Source: an uncultured Muribaculaceae bacterium
GTDB lineage: Bacteria; Bacteroidota; Bacteroidia; Bacteroidales; Muribaculaceae
Assembly (NCBI GenBank): GCA_947628305.1
Contig: CANQZG010000015.1
Location: forward strand, 1 to 64,000
Length of the DNA stretch: 64,000 nt
Reading direction: 5' to 3'
Shown here: positions 1 through 9,527 of the stretch, piece by piece
Layout: each line of letters starts with the position of its first letter
How positions within the stretch are numbered: position 1 is the first letter of the stretch
Program-made: the position numbers and the translations under genes
Notes under the pieces: model-generated
The model's database searches: none
What the model saw: only the letters and a program-made list of their open reading frames with translations
Told to the model about the DNA's origin: nothing

Positions 1-25
1 AGAGTCCGGTTCAATACCGAACTCT
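1..25. terminator. hairpin at window edge, possible terminator
   Basis: A stem of ten pairs with one C-A mismatch (arms 1-10 and 16-25, loop TCAAT) is followed by TTTCTAT. It may end a gene lying to the left of the window. The upstream gene is not visible and the T tract is short. Confidence 0.3.
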
Positions 26-74
26 TTCTATAACTGGATAGTGTTTAACATGTCCAACTTTTGGGGGGCACTTC

Positions 75-292
75 ATTGGCGCGTCCCTACGATTTCGCAT
101 TAAGTCAGCATCACCGCAACACGTTGGGAATCAACCACAATCTTACGTCAAAGGTGCTGCAGTAGCAGCACCCTACCCAGTTTTGCAACATCCTCTTTTG
201 AATAGCCGAGGGTTGAGCAGGGCTCAACCCTCGGAAAGGAGTATAAGGGACAACTGTTTCTGAAAGAATCATTTATGATAATGAATCTTTCA
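75..292 (+). repeat. composite intergenic repeat, copy A
   Basis: Gene-free DNA with several ordered modules. There is a half-site GGCGCGTCCCTACGA at 78-92, and a palindrome with CCCTACC edge at 153-177 (arms 153-160 and 165-172). TTTTGCAACAT follows at 181-191. A perfect 13-bp stem with a 3-nt loop lies at 206-234 and follows the word ATAGCC. A near-perfect 13-bp inverted repeat lies at 261-292. The same modules recur in the same order, on the opposite strand, at 11848-11996. No ORF of note lies in 1-392. Confidence 0.7.
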
Positions 293-332
293 AATTCAAA
301 CCAATGATAAAAACAACCTCCAACAAGTAAAG

Positions 333-364
333 TCGCGGATAATTTGACGGTTATCCGCGATTTT
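333..364 (+). terminator. rho-independent terminator
   Basis: Perfect 10-bp stem (333-342 with 351-360), 8-nt loop, then TTTTATT. It ends transcription entering from the left. The loop also contains the TTTG at 343-346 that serves as the -33 box of the next promoter. Confidence 0.6.
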
Positions 365-374
365 ATTATCTTTG
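343..374 (+). promoter_or_regulatory. Bacteroidetes promoter of the glycan cluster
   Basis: TTTG at 343-346, a 20-nt gap, then TATCTTTG at 367-374, matching the Bacteroidetes sigma-ABfr consensus (TTTG, about 20 nt, TAnnTTTG). It sits about 40 nt before the ATG at 417. Confidence 0.65.
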
Positions 375-416
375 ACTACATTTTTTTAGAAATTGCTTAA
401 CCTAAAAACATACACA

Positions 417-2075
417 ATGAAAAAATACGAAGCAACCATTAGGAGGGCACTACTCGCGACACTGTTTATTTCGGCGTTGCCCCCCTACTACCTTTACGCC
501 GCCACAATATCAGGGCGTGTAACCTCGACCGACGGCAAGCCACTAAAAGAGGTGACTGTCTCCGACGGCACAAATGTCACAGTTACCGATTCCAAGGGGC
601 TATACAGCCTACAATCCGATAAAGAGAGCGGATATGTATTCATCTCCACCCCAGGTGATTACATCGCGCCCAAGGAGGGTTCATTCACGCGGTTCTACGC
701 CTACACCGACAAAGGTTCGGACAAACCTGAAAAACATAACTTCGTGCTGACCCCTGTCGACAATTCCAAGTATGCAATCATCCTGCAGACCGACCAGCAT
801 CTTACCAACCGCGGATATGACATGGAACATTTCCGCAACAACTTCCTGCCCGATGTCAACAATACCATAGACAGTCTAAAAACATCGGGATACCAGGTCT
901 ACAGCCTCGACCTCGGCGACCTCTCATGGGACTTTTTCTGGTACTCGCGCAATTTCACAATAGCCGATGCAGCCAATGAACTGAACAAGGTAAACTGCAC
1001 CATATTCCCCGCGATGGGAAACCACGACAATGACCCTTACCAAACCGATGACTGGCAAGCCTCTGAAACGTTTCACCGTCACCTCGGGCCATCCTACTAC
1101 TCCTTCAATCTCGGAGACACCCACGTCGTGATGCTCGACAATGTCATATACACCAACACCGGTGGCAAAACAGGGGTCAGCATGGGCAAACGCGACTATG
1201 TACGCACCGTCAACGAAACTCAACTCGAATGGCTGAAACGCGACCTCGCCACTATCAAAGACAAGACACGCCCGTTAATCATCGCCGGTCATGTACCGTT
1301 CCACAAAGCCCCATGGCTCGTCGGACAGGAACAAGCCACCGCCCACAACATCGCATGCATGCCCGAGATAGAGAAAATGCTCAAAGGGTTCAACAATGTA
1401 ACATTTTTCAGCGGACACTACCACCGCAATTTCCAGGTCGTGTCCCCCAATCTACCGGGAACGAGGGAGTACAACGTGGCATCGGTGTGCGGTGCGCTCT
1501 GGGACACAGTACGCAAGGGTCACACCCACAACAACATCTGCCCTGACGGCATACTGGCCGGATACGGGGTTCTCACCATGGACGGCTCCACTCCCCGTTA
1601 TCGTTTCAAAAGTGTCGGTTGCCCTGAGGACTACCAGTTCAGAGTATATGACCTGAACACCACCCGCATCGACGAGTCTTCGATTGTCAACGAGGCAAAA
1701 AAACACAAAGTAAAAGACTATGCCGGTGACTATTATACACCATGCAATGACAATCGACTGCTTATCAATGTATTTAATTTCGGCCCAGGATGGACAATCG
1801 AGACATGGGAAGAAGGACGGCCACTTGAGATGACGAGAGTCAACGCCCACGACCCACTTTACATTGTTTCCTACGCATGCTCACGCCTTGAGAATAACGA
1901 GACTCCTAAAAAGAACAATACAGGGGCAAATGGCGCGGCAAATATAAACCACATGTTCACCACGACCTGCTCGTCACCGTCATCGACCGTCGTTGTGACC
2001 GTCACCGACAATTTCGGCAAGAAATACACCCAGACGGTCAAACGACCCAAAGCCTTCTCCAAGGACATCAGATGA
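417..2075 (+). CDS. secreted calcineurin-like metallophosphoesterase
   Basis: A 552-residue exported phosphoesterase. The reading frame is open back to a TTG at 393, but the ATG at 417 gives a normal signal peptide (KK, hydrophobic run, AA) and a sensible leader from the promoter at 343-374. After the signal comes a carboxypeptidase-regulatory-like beta domain (about 28-110). The metallophosphoesterase core shows its metal ligands: TDQH near 126, DLGD near 165, GNHD at 201-204, AGH near 292 and GHYH at 333-336. The last 150 residues fit the C-terminal domain found in Bacteroidetes members. It opens the glycan cluster, so a role in removing phosphate groups from a glycan or in phosphate scavenging is possible; the substrate is unknown. 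Confidence 0.85.
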   Translation: MKKYEATIRRALLATLFISALPPYYLYAATISGRVTSTDGKPLKEVTVSDGTNVTVTDSKGLYSLQSDKESGYVFISTPGDYIAPKEGSFTRFYAYTDKGSDKPEKHNFVLTPVDNSKYAIILQTDQHLTNRGYDMEHFRNNFLPDVNNTIDSLKTSGYQVYSLDLGDLSWDFFWYSRNFTIADAANELNKVNCTIFPAMGNHDNDPYQTDDWQASETFHRHLGPSYYSFNLGDTHVVMLDNVIYTNTGGKTGVSMGKRDYVRTVNETQLEWLKRDLATIKDKTRPLIIAGHVPFHKAPWLVGQEQATAHNIACMPEIEKMLKGFNNVTFFSGHYHRNFQVVSPNLPGTREYNVASVCGALWDTVRKGHTHNNICPDGILAGYGVLTMDGSTPRYRFKSVGCPEDYQFRVYDLNTTRIDESSIVNEAKKHKVKDYAGDYYTPCNDNRLLINVFNFGPGWTIETWEEGRPLEMTRVNAHDPLYIVSYACSRLENNETPKKNNTGANGAANINHMFTTTCSSPSSTVVVTVTDNFGKKYTQTVKRPKAFSKDIR

Positions 2076-2133
2076 CACCTGCGTTAGGTAACGTCACGCC
2101 GAAAATCGTATCTATAGGAAAACCAATTCCATT

Positions 2134-3549
2134 ATGAAACGATTTTTCCCTATACTTGCAATTACATTAGGGGCTTTCTCATCGAGAGCCGAGCTTGTGA
2201 CATATCCCGCACCGGCCGAGGCCGTGATGAATGATGCGTTCACGGTCGAGGCCCGTCAAGGCTCGGAATGGCATCCTGTGGCAGTGTATAATGTAAAAGT
2301 CGATGAGGTGATTGACACCAAACACACAGTCAAGAACACATCGATGGCCTACTTTGACTTTTCAGGTACGGTCGATGTAAGGGTCATCTCCCGTAAGCAA
2401 CATGTCGACGAGGCGCGTGTACGCCCGGCAAGCTATGGAATCACCCCATCGGTGAGCGGTGACACCCTGACGTTCAGCCTCGACCGCCCACGGCTGCTTT
2501 CGGTCGAGGTCAACGGCGACATCTTCAACAACCTGCAACTGTTCGCCAACCCCATCGACGGCAACCGCCCCGCCAACATCAAGAAATTCCGCAAGAACCG
2601 CAACAACATATACTTCGGCGAGGGGTATCATAAAATAGATACCCTCACGGTCAAAAGCGGGATGAACGTCTATATCGCTGGAGGAGCACTCGTTGACGGC
2701 GTGATTGAGGTCGTCGATGCCGAGAACGTGAAAATCCACGGGCGCGGCATGGTATATCCGTCACGCAAGATGGGGATGCAGGTGCGCCGCTCACGCAACG
2801 TCGAGATTGACGGGATTTTCACCACGCAATGCGCCGTAGGCGGCAGTGACGGTGTGAAGGTCTCCAATGTCAAGGTCATGAGTTACTACGGCTGGGGGGA
2901 CGGCTTCAATGTATTCGCCAGCAACAACGTTCACTATGACGGTGTATTCGCACGCACCAGCGATGACTGCACCACGGTCTATGCCACCCGTAAGGGATAT
3001 GTCGGCGGATGCCGCAATATCCTCACCGAGAACTCGGTTCTATGGGCCGATGTCGCCCACCCTATCATGATAGGGATACACGGTAATGTCGAGCATCCCG
3101 ACACAATCGAGAATATCGTGTACCGCAACATCGATATCCTCGACATGAAAGAGAAACAGCTCGACTATCAGGGCGCAATGACAATCAACACAGGTGACAA
3201 CAACCTTGTACGTGACGTGACATTCGACAATATACGTGTCGAGAATTTCCGACAGGGACGCTTGATTGACCTACGCATTTTCTATAACAAGAAATATTGC
3301 GGGGCACCGGGGAACAACATCGAGAATATCCGCTTCAAGGACATAGTCTACAACGGCGACCGTTCAGAGATGTCGCTGATTATCGGATATGACGAATCGC
3401 GCAAGGTCAAGGGCGTTCATTTCGAAAACCTGATGATTAACGGTGTCAAAATCTATGACAAGATGCCGGGCAAGCCGGGATGGTACAAGACCGGCGATAT
3501 GGGACGCATCTTTATCGGTGAACATGTCGAGGACGTAACTTTTGAATGA
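2134..3549 (+). CDS. right-handed beta-helix glycosidase, GH28-like
   Basis: A 471-residue protein with a signal peptide ending near FSSRA. The N-terminal third is a beta-sandwich-like segment containing YFDFSG. From about 170 it has the repeating N-x-I/V pattern of a pectin-lyase-type parallel beta-helix (NVYIAGGALVDG, NVKIHGRGM, NVEIDGIF). SDDC near 277 resembles the acidic pair of polygalacturonase-type GH28 enzymes, and GIHGN near 313 resembles the GHG motif. That suggests hydrolysis of a uronic-acid-containing chain, but the canonical GH28 set is not complete, so the family is provisional. Its end overlaps the next gene (TGATG), indicating translational coupling. Confidence 0.75.
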   Translation: MKRFFPILAITLGAFSSRAELVTYPAPAEAVMNDAFTVEARQGSEWHPVAVYNVKVDEVIDTKHTVKNTSMAYFDFSGTVDVRVISRKQHVDEARVRPASYGITPSVSGDTLTFSLDRPRLLSVEVNGDIFNNLQLFANPIDGNRPANIKKFRKNRNNIYFGEGYHKIDTLTVKSGMNVYIAGGALVDGVIEVVDAENVKIHGRGMVYPSRKMGMQVRRSRNVEIDGIFTTQCAVGGSDGVKVSNVKVMSYYGWGDGFNVFASNNVHYDGVFARTSDDCTTVYATRKGYVGGCRNILTENSVLWADVAHPIMIGIHGNVEHPDTIENIVYRNIDILDMKEKQLDYQGAMTINTGDNNLVRDVTFDNIRVENFRQGRLIDLRIFYNKKYCGAPGNNIENIRFKDIVYNGDRSEMSLIIGYDESRKVKGVHFENLMINGVKIYDKMPGKPGWYKTGDMGRIFIGEHVEDVTFE

Positions 3550-5813
3550 TGAACAAGATATTTATAATACTGGCAGTCGCCCTGTCGATTGCCGTTTCAG
3601 CCGGGGCGGGGATTAAACACCCGTCGCTGCTGTTCACGCCCCAACGGGTGGCAGAGGCCAAGAACCGCGTCAAGACCGATGCCTATCTCAACGAATGCTG
3701 GCAGAATATACAGGCACAAGCCGATGCCCTGTTGCAGAAAAATGACATAATGAAAATGGAGTATCTCGCCCTCGCCTACCAGATGACGGGCGACAAGAAG
3801 TATAGCGACAAGCTGCGTAAAATGCTTCTTGACATATCCAAAATCAAATCATGGGCCAACGCCGAGATGATGGCACGCAACCCGGCATGGCGCAGCGAAC
3901 TGCAGATGGCTCACCGCTCGTTTCAAATCGCCCTCGCCTACGATGCCGTCTATAATGACCTCATCCCGGGTGAACGCAAAGAAATCGCCAACGGAGTCTA
4001 CCGTCTTGCCGTCGAGCCATTGCTCGGTGACTGGATTCTCGAACCGACACGAATACATTCGCTCAACTCAATGGGACACAACTGGTGGACATCATGCGCC
4101 GGAATGGGCGCGATACTCGCGCTCGCGATTTCCAATGAGCTGCCCGAGGCCGGGGAGGCCGCCACGCAAGTCGTGGAACTGCTGCCCGAATGGTTTGACT
4201 TCGCGGGGGACGAGATTCAGAAAAAGCCACGCACGTTTGACCGCGCCGGAGGCATGTACGAAAGCATCAACTATGCAAGTTTCGGCATAACCGAGGCATT
4301 GCTGCTGCGTCTTGCCTGGCTCAACTCCCATCCAGAGGCGAAACTCGAGGAAATCCCGCAGATGTCACAGTTGGCTGACTTCTTCGCCCATGTGTCCTAC
4401 CCGCGCACGGGAATGCTTTACAGTATCAACTTCGGCGACAGCCACAAGAATGTGACAGGCGAAAGCTCGATGCTTCTCGCCTACGCCATGGGGGAGAAAA
4501 ATCCGGTGACACTGTGGTATGTCAACCAACTCGAATCGGCACAACACCGCGAAGGATTCCCACGCGTGTTCCCCATGGGATTCCTGTACACGCCCGACCT
4601 TTCAAAGGCACCTGTCACACCCGACCTGTCGCTCTCAAAACTATGGGAGGACTTCGGATGGGCCACGATGCGTGATTCATGGGACAAGGATGCGACAATG
4701 CTCGCCGTCAAGAGCGGCATGACGTGGAATCACTCGCACGCCGACGCCAATTCGCTCATTCTTTTCCACAAAGGTGTTGACATCATCAAGGACGCGGGCA
4801 ATTGCAGCTACGGCAAGAAACCTTACAGAGATTATTTCTTCCAAAGTGATGCCCATAATGTCGTGAAGTTCAACGGCGAAGGGCAATCACGCAGCCAACA
4901 GTACCATGGCTCGATGCTTCCCGGCTCGATGCACTCGCTTCTCGATGCCGGTGACATCAAATATGTAATGGCAAACGGGACAGGCCCGATGTCAGACAAA
5001 CTCGAGCGAAACTACCGCCATTTCCTGTGGAACGGAAACGTCATACTCGTCATCGATGACATCAAGAGCCACAAACCCGGCAAGTTTGAATGGCTGTGGC
5101 ATCCGGGAGGAGACGTAAAGAAACGGGGTGGCGACCTTGTCATCACCAACGGGAATTCATCGGCTGTGATACGTCCGCTCTATCCCCAACCGCTCGCACC
5201 CAGCGACTATGTCCACGACTACCCCGAAATGATGTACTGGGAGACAATAGAAGCCCCCACTGAAAAACTCGACACAACCGAGACCTATTACTCATTCCAT
5301 CTACCCGCCCAAACCGACCGTGTCAAGGGCGTGACGGCCATCCTGCTCAAGGACACACCCGACCAAAAGGAACTGCCGACAACCGAACGACGCGAAGGGA
5401 AAAACTGGATAGGACTGCGCATCAAGGACGGTAACAAAATCACCGACCTCTACATCAACCAACTCGCCGATGGGCGCCTGATGCACCTCAATTCATGGAT
5501 TGACGCCGACGGGTGGACAACTGACGCATACATGCTCGCCGTTACATACAATGAAGGCAGCGACCCGACAAAAGGCGACATATTTATATGCCACGGCAGT
5601 TCGCTGCGACGGAATGGAGACGTATATTTCTCATCCTTGTCAAAACTCAACGTCATAGCCAAAAACGAGGGAAAGGCACTCTCATTGCACGTCAACGGAC
5701 AACCTCGCGTCAACCTCGGCATAAAGAGCTCGGCCTCAACCCTCCGTGTAAACGGCAAAAAGCACCCCATCACACACAAAGACGGCCTCTTGCGCGTCAA
5801 ATACCGCAACTGA
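3546..5813 (+). CDS. heparinase II/III-like polysaccharide lyase
   Basis: A 755-residue exported protein beginning MMNK, so ATG 3546 or 3549 could be used. After the signal peptide, an alpha/alpha-toroid resembling the alginate-lyase/heparinase N-terminal domain spans about 25-370, with NSMGHNWW near 175. The beta-sandwich heparinase II/III-like domain follows, with WNHSHADANS near 397 and DAHNVVKF near 435. Known members cleave uronic-acid polysaccharides by beta-elimination and leave unsaturated uronyl ends. That matches the GH88 enzyme encoded three genes downstream, which would remove those ends. The glycan cannot be named. A strong terminator follows at 5831-5870. Confidence 0.8.
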   Translation: MMNKIFIILAVALSIAVSAGAGIKHPSLLFTPQRVAEAKNRVKTDAYLNECWQNIQAQADALLQKNDIMKMEYLALAYQMTGDKKYSDKLRKMLLDISKIKSWANAEMMARNPAWRSELQMAHRSFQIALAYDAVYNDLIPGERKEIANGVYRLAVEPLLGDWILEPTRIHSLNSMGHNWWTSCAGMGAILALAISNELPEAGEAATQVVELLPEWFDFAGDEIQKKPRTFDRAGGMYESINYASFGITEALLLRLAWLNSHPEAKLEEIPQMSQLADFFAHVSYPRTGMLYSINFGDSHKNVTGESSMLLAYAMGEKNPVTLWYVNQLESAQHREGFPRVFPMGFLYTPDLSKAPVTPDLSLSKLWEDFGWATMRDSWDKDATMLAVKSGMTWNHSHADANSLILFHKGVDIIKDAGNCSYGKKPYRDYFFQSDAHNVVKFNGEGQSRSQQYHGSMLPGSMHSLLDAGDIKYVMANGTGPMSDKLERNYRHFLWNGNVILVIDDIKSHKPGKFEWLWHPGGDVKKRGGDLVITNGNSSAVIRPLYPQPLAPSDYVHDYPEMMYWETIEAPTEKLDTTETYYSFHLPAQTDRVKGVTAILLKDTPDQKELPTTERREGKNWIGLRIKDGNKITDLYINQLADGRLMHLNSWIDADGWTTDAYMLAVTYNEGSDPTKGDIFICHGSSLRRNGDVYFSSLSKLNVIAKNEGKALSLHVNGQPRVNLGIKSSASTLRVNGKKHPITHKDGLLRVKYRN

Positions 5814-5830
5814 CTTAGGAGTCAGTATCA

Positions 5831-5870
5831 TAAAAATCTCTATTGGGTAACCAATAGAGATTTTTAGTTT
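5831..5870. terminator. strong bidirectional-looking terminator
   Basis: Perfect 16-bp stem (5831-5846 with 5851-5866), loop GTAA, A-rich 5' flank and TTTTTAGTTTT 3' side. It splits the cluster into two transcription units or attenuates read-through into the GH97 gene. Confidence 0.75.
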
Positions 5871-5930
5871 TCTCACATGAGTATTAAGCCACGCTTAATC
5901 GTATCTATATTAGAATTTATCATATCAGTG

Positions 5931-7868
5931 ATGAAACCATTCATTATCATATCGTCCTTATTGTTCACTTCGGCGGCTTTTGCAACAGAGCCGACGCTGT
6001 CGATTGCATCGCCCGACGGAAACCACCGGCTCGAGATGTCACAGGCCCGTGTCAACGATTCCGTGGCCGAGGTGCGTTATTCCGTGACATTCCGCGGCCT
6101 CCCTGTCGTGACCGATTCCCGCGCCGGTCTCAATCTTGACAACCGTGTATGGGAGATGGCACTCGCTTTGGGCAAACGCAAACTGAAACAACATGACAAC
6201 TGGATGGACAATTTCAACGTCGATTCAGTGACATACTGCTCACGTGACACCACATGGCATCCGCTGTACGGCGAACGAAGCACCATTCGCGACCATTATA
6301 ACGGAGCGACAATGCATCTGTCTAAAAAAGACGGTTCCAACTATCGTCTCGACATCGAGGCGAGAGCCTACAACGAGGGCATCGCGTTCCGATATTTCTT
6401 CCCCGAGCACCCGGCTGCCGTCTTTCACAAAGTCGTGGAAGACCTGACGCAATACACGTTTCCCAACGGGGTGAAGGCATGGAGCGAACAATGGGCGCAA
6501 GCCCCGTTTGAACATGTCGGAATCGATGAAATATCGCGTCCCGTGGAACGTGCGCTCACAATCGAATATCCCGATGGATACTGGGCCGCGCTGACCGATG
6601 CCGACACCGATGACTGGTGTCTCACACGGTTCATCGCCAACCCGTCACGACGCAACACCCTGTCATCGGTCATGTACAGTCCTGTCGACATCGTGACCTA
6701 TTACGCAACGCCATGGAAAGTAATCATGGTGGCTGACACCCCGGGACAACTGCTTGAGAACAACGACATCATCCAAAACCTAAACCCGGCATGCCAGGTC
6801 GCCGATGCCGCATCATGGGTGAAACCGGGCAAAATAATGCGCGAGACCACTATCTCAACCGAGGGAGCAATCAAGACTATCGATTTCTGTGCCGAGCATA
6901 ATATACCTTACATGCTGTTTGACTGGCTGTGGTACGTGCCATGCACCTCTCATGACGGAGACGCCACCAAGGTTGTCGACAAACTTGACATGCCACGGGT
7001 TGTCGAGTACGCCCGCGACAAAGGCATCGGGGTATGGTTATATGTCAACCAGCACGCACTGATGAAACAACAGCGCGAATTGTTCCCGCTGCTGAACAAG
7101 TGGGGTATAGTAGGCGTGAAAAGCGGATTCGTACAATACGCCTCCCACCGTTGGGCGACATGGCTGCATGATATGGTACGTTACGCCGCCGAGAATCATC
7201 TCATGATGAACATCCACGATGAATACCGTCCGTCAGGATTCTCCCGCACCTACCCCAATCTGTTGACACAGGAAGGAATCCACGGCAACGAGGAGTGGCC
7301 CGACGCCACCCACAATGTCACATTGCCGTTCACTCGCATGATTAACGGCGCGGCCGACTACACTATATGCTATTTTGACAAACGTCTGCGCAACACCCAC
7401 GCCCATCAGTTAGCGGCGTCGCTCGTGTTCTACAGCCCGTTGCAGACAATCCTGTGGTACGACACCCCGTCACGATACAACGGCGAACCTGAAATCGAAT
7501 GGTTCGAGAACCTTGTCACGACATTTGACGACACAAAGGTAATCGAGGGTTATCCCGGCCAAAACATTGTCATGGCCCGGCGCAACGGCGACAACTGGTG
7601 GCTCGGCGCGATGACCAACAACGACCCTCGCCGACAGAGCGTGAAACTTGATTTCCTTGACAAAGGCAAACAGTACCTCGCACGTATCTATACCGATGAC
7701 CCGACCGTCAAGACAGCAACCGGCGTGCGATGCAGTTATTACACCGTCAACTGGGGGAGCACACTCGATTTCAGCTTGATGCCAAAAGGCGGGGCTGCCG
7801 TACAGCTTCTACCTATAGACAAAAAAGAGGCATCGCGATACAAGAAATACAAAGGACAGAAACTATGA
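5931..7868 (+). CDS. glycoside hydrolase family 97
   Basis: A 645-residue exported GH97 enzyme (SusB-type alpha-glucosidase or alpha-galactosidase family). The ATG at 5931 begins the signal peptide MKPFIIISSLLF; in-frame codons back to 5877 would put extra residues before it. Domains in order: N-terminal beta-sandwich (SPDGNHRLEMS onward), a (beta/alpha)8 barrel (about 265-530), and a short C-terminal sheet. The signature HDEYRPSGFSRTYPN with EGIHGNEE is visible. The His-Asp pair sits where SusB has His-Glu (catalytic base Glu439), so the mechanism and anomeric specificity may differ from SusB. The stop overlaps the next start (ATGA). Confidence 0.88.
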   Translation: MKPFIIISSLLFTSAAFATEPTLSIASPDGNHRLEMSQARVNDSVAEVRYSVTFRGLPVVTDSRAGLNLDNRVWEMALALGKRKLKQHDNWMDNFNVDSVTYCSRDTTWHPLYGERSTIRDHYNGATMHLSKKDGSNYRLDIEARAYNEGIAFRYFFPEHPAAVFHKVVEDLTQYTFPNGVKAWSEQWAQAPFEHVGIDEISRPVERALTIEYPDGYWAALTDADTDDWCLTRFIANPSRRNTLSSVMYSPVDIVTYYATPWKVIMVADTPGQLLENNDIIQNLNPACQVADAASWVKPGKIMRETTISTEGAIKTIDFCAEHNIPYMLFDWLWYVPCTSHDGDATKVVDKLDMPRVVEYARDKGIGVWLYVNQHALMKQQRELFPLLNKWGIVGVKSGFVQYASHRWATWLHDMVRYAAENHLMMNIHDEYRPSGFSRTYPNLLTQEGIHGNEEWPDATHNVTLPFTRMINGAADYTICYFDKRLRNTHAHQLAASLVFYSPLQTILWYDTPSRYNGEPEIEWFENLVTTFDDTKVIEGYPGQNIVMARRNGDNWWLGAMTNNDPRRQSVKLDFLDKGKQYLARIYTDDPTVKTATGVRCSYYTVNWGSTLDFSLMPKGGAAVQLLPIDKKEASRYKKYKGQKL

Positions 7869-9517
7869 GACTATATTTCGCAATAACGCTTTCGCTATTA
7901 TCCATGTCACCGTGCATGAATGCCGGGACATACATCTCCAAGGTGTGGGTCTCCGACCGTGGAGACGGGACATATCAAAACCCGATAATCAACGCCGACT
8001 ACAGCGACCCCGATGTCATCGCCGTCGGTGACGACTACTGGATGACAGCGTCAAGTTTCTGCAACACACCGGGACTCCCGATACTGCACTCACGCGACCT
8101 TGTCAACTGGGAGATTGTAAACTACGCGCTCCCTGCGCTAAAACCTTACGATTTCTATGATACTCCACGCCACGGCAAGGGTGTGTGGGCACCGTCAATA
8201 AGATTCCATGACGGAACTTATTATATCTTCTGGGGAGACCCCGATTTCGGTATATTCATGACCAAGACCGATAATCCACGCGGTAAATGGAGTGAACCCG
8301 TCCTTGTAAAGGAGGCCAAAGGCATCATCGACACCACACCTCTATGGGATGAGGACGGACGTGCCTATCTCGTATTCGCCTGGGCGGCAAGCCGTGCGGG
8401 AATGAACAGCATAGTCACCGTAGCCGAGATGAACCCCGACGGGACACAATTGATTGGCAATCCCGTACTCGTATTTGACGGTAACGATGGCGTGAACCAC
8501 ACCGTGGAAGGCCCTAAATTTTATAAACGCAATGGATATTACTACATACTTGCGCCCGCCGGAGGTGTTGTCAACGGCTGGCAGCTCGCCATGCGTTCAC
8601 GCTCGCCATTCGGCCCTTACGAATCCAAGATTGTGATGGCCGAGGGCAAGAGTGGAATCAACGGGCCTCACCAGGGTGGATGGGTATCAACCCCACAAGG
8701 CGAGGACTGGTTCATAAACTTCCAGGATAAAGGCTACATGGGACGCGTACTGCACCTCAACCCTGTGAAATGGGTCAACGACTGGCCTGTCATCGGCGTG
8801 GACAAGGACGGTGACGGATGCGGCGAGCCTGTCAAACGTCATCGCAAACCAAAGACATCGGTCAAGACAGTTGTCATGACCCCGGCCGAAAGCGACAATT
8901 TTGACAACGACACTCTCGGCCTGCAATGGAACTGGCATGCCAATTACCGCCCTGAATTCGGGTTCACGTCACGTCTTGGATTCATGCGTGTGTACGGTCA
9001 TAAACTATCCACGGACTTCGTGAACTTCTGGGAAGTGCCAAACCTGCTGACACAGAAGTTCCCCAACGACAGTTTCACCGCGACCGCCCGGCTAAAAGTG
9101 TCGGCCAAAAGCGACCGACAGCAATCGGGTCTGATTGTCATGGGATGGGATTACGCCCGTCTCGCGGTTGAAAAGCAAGGTGATGATTTCATCATAAAAA
9201 TGATTGAATGTCATGATGCCGAGCAGTCCAACCCCGAGAAATCAACCACCGTGGCAACATTACCGCCGACACGCAAATATGAGGCCGGACTGAACCCCAA
9301 TTATGAAATCGACATTTACCTGCGTGTCAAAGTGTCGAACGGTGGTCTATGCCGGTTCAGCTACAGCACCGACGGGCGTAAATGGCACGAGTGCCCCAGT
9401 GCGTTCAAGGCACGTCAGGGCAAATGGATAGGCGCACGCATCGGCATTTTCAGCGTGCAGCCACACGACACCGACCGCGGATGGGTCGACATCGACAGCT
9501 TTACAATTGACAAATAA
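7865..9517 (+). CDS. glycoside hydrolase family 43 with C-terminal sandwich
   Basis: A 550-residue exported GH43 enzyme (beta-xylosidase or alpha-L-arabinofuranosidase type). Start ATG 7865 overlaps the GH97 stop. The five-bladed propeller has its three acidic residues in recognisable contexts: NADYSDPDVI near 39 (base), IIDTTPLWDEDG near 157 (pKa modulator) and HTVEGPKFY near 215 (acid). From about 340 a concanavalin-like module of the beta-xylosidase C-terminal type follows (DNFDNDTLGLQWNW; QSGLIVMGWDYARL). It probably trims pentose side chains of the glycan opened by the beta-helix and lyase enzymes. Ten bases separate it from the GH88 gene. Confidence 0.88.
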   Translation: MRLYFAITLSLLSMSPCMNAGTYISKVWVSDRGDGTYQNPIINADYSDPDVIAVGDDYWMTASSFCNTPGLPILHSRDLVNWEIVNYALPALKPYDFYDTPRHGKGVWAPSIRFHDGTYYIFWGDPDFGIFMTKTDNPRGKWSEPVLVKEAKGIIDTTPLWDEDGRAYLVFAWAASRAGMNSIVTVAEMNPDGTQLIGNPVLVFDGNDGVNHTVEGPKFYKRNGYYYILAPAGGVVNGWQLAMRSRSPFGPYESKIVMAEGKSGINGPHQGGWVSTPQGEDWFINFQDKGYMGRVLHLNPVKWVNDWPVIGVDKDGDGCGEPVKRHRKPKTSVKTVVMTPAESDNFDNDTLGLQWNWHANYRPEFGFTSRLGFMRVYGHKLSTDFVNFWEVPNLLTQKFPNDSFTATARLKVSAKSDRQQSGLIVMGWDYARLAVEKQGDDFIIKMIECHDAEQSNPEKSTTVATLPPTRKYEAGLNPNYEIDIYLRVKVSNGGLCRFSYSTDGRKWHECPSAFKARQGKWIGARIGIFSVQPHDTDRGWVDIDSFTIDK

Positions 9518-9527
9518 CGATATACCG

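Noticed and set aside
1-30. Possible tRNA T-arm (GGTTCAAT)
   Set aside because: The hairpin loop is 5 nt, no acceptor stem or CCA follows, and no D or anticodon arm is visible.
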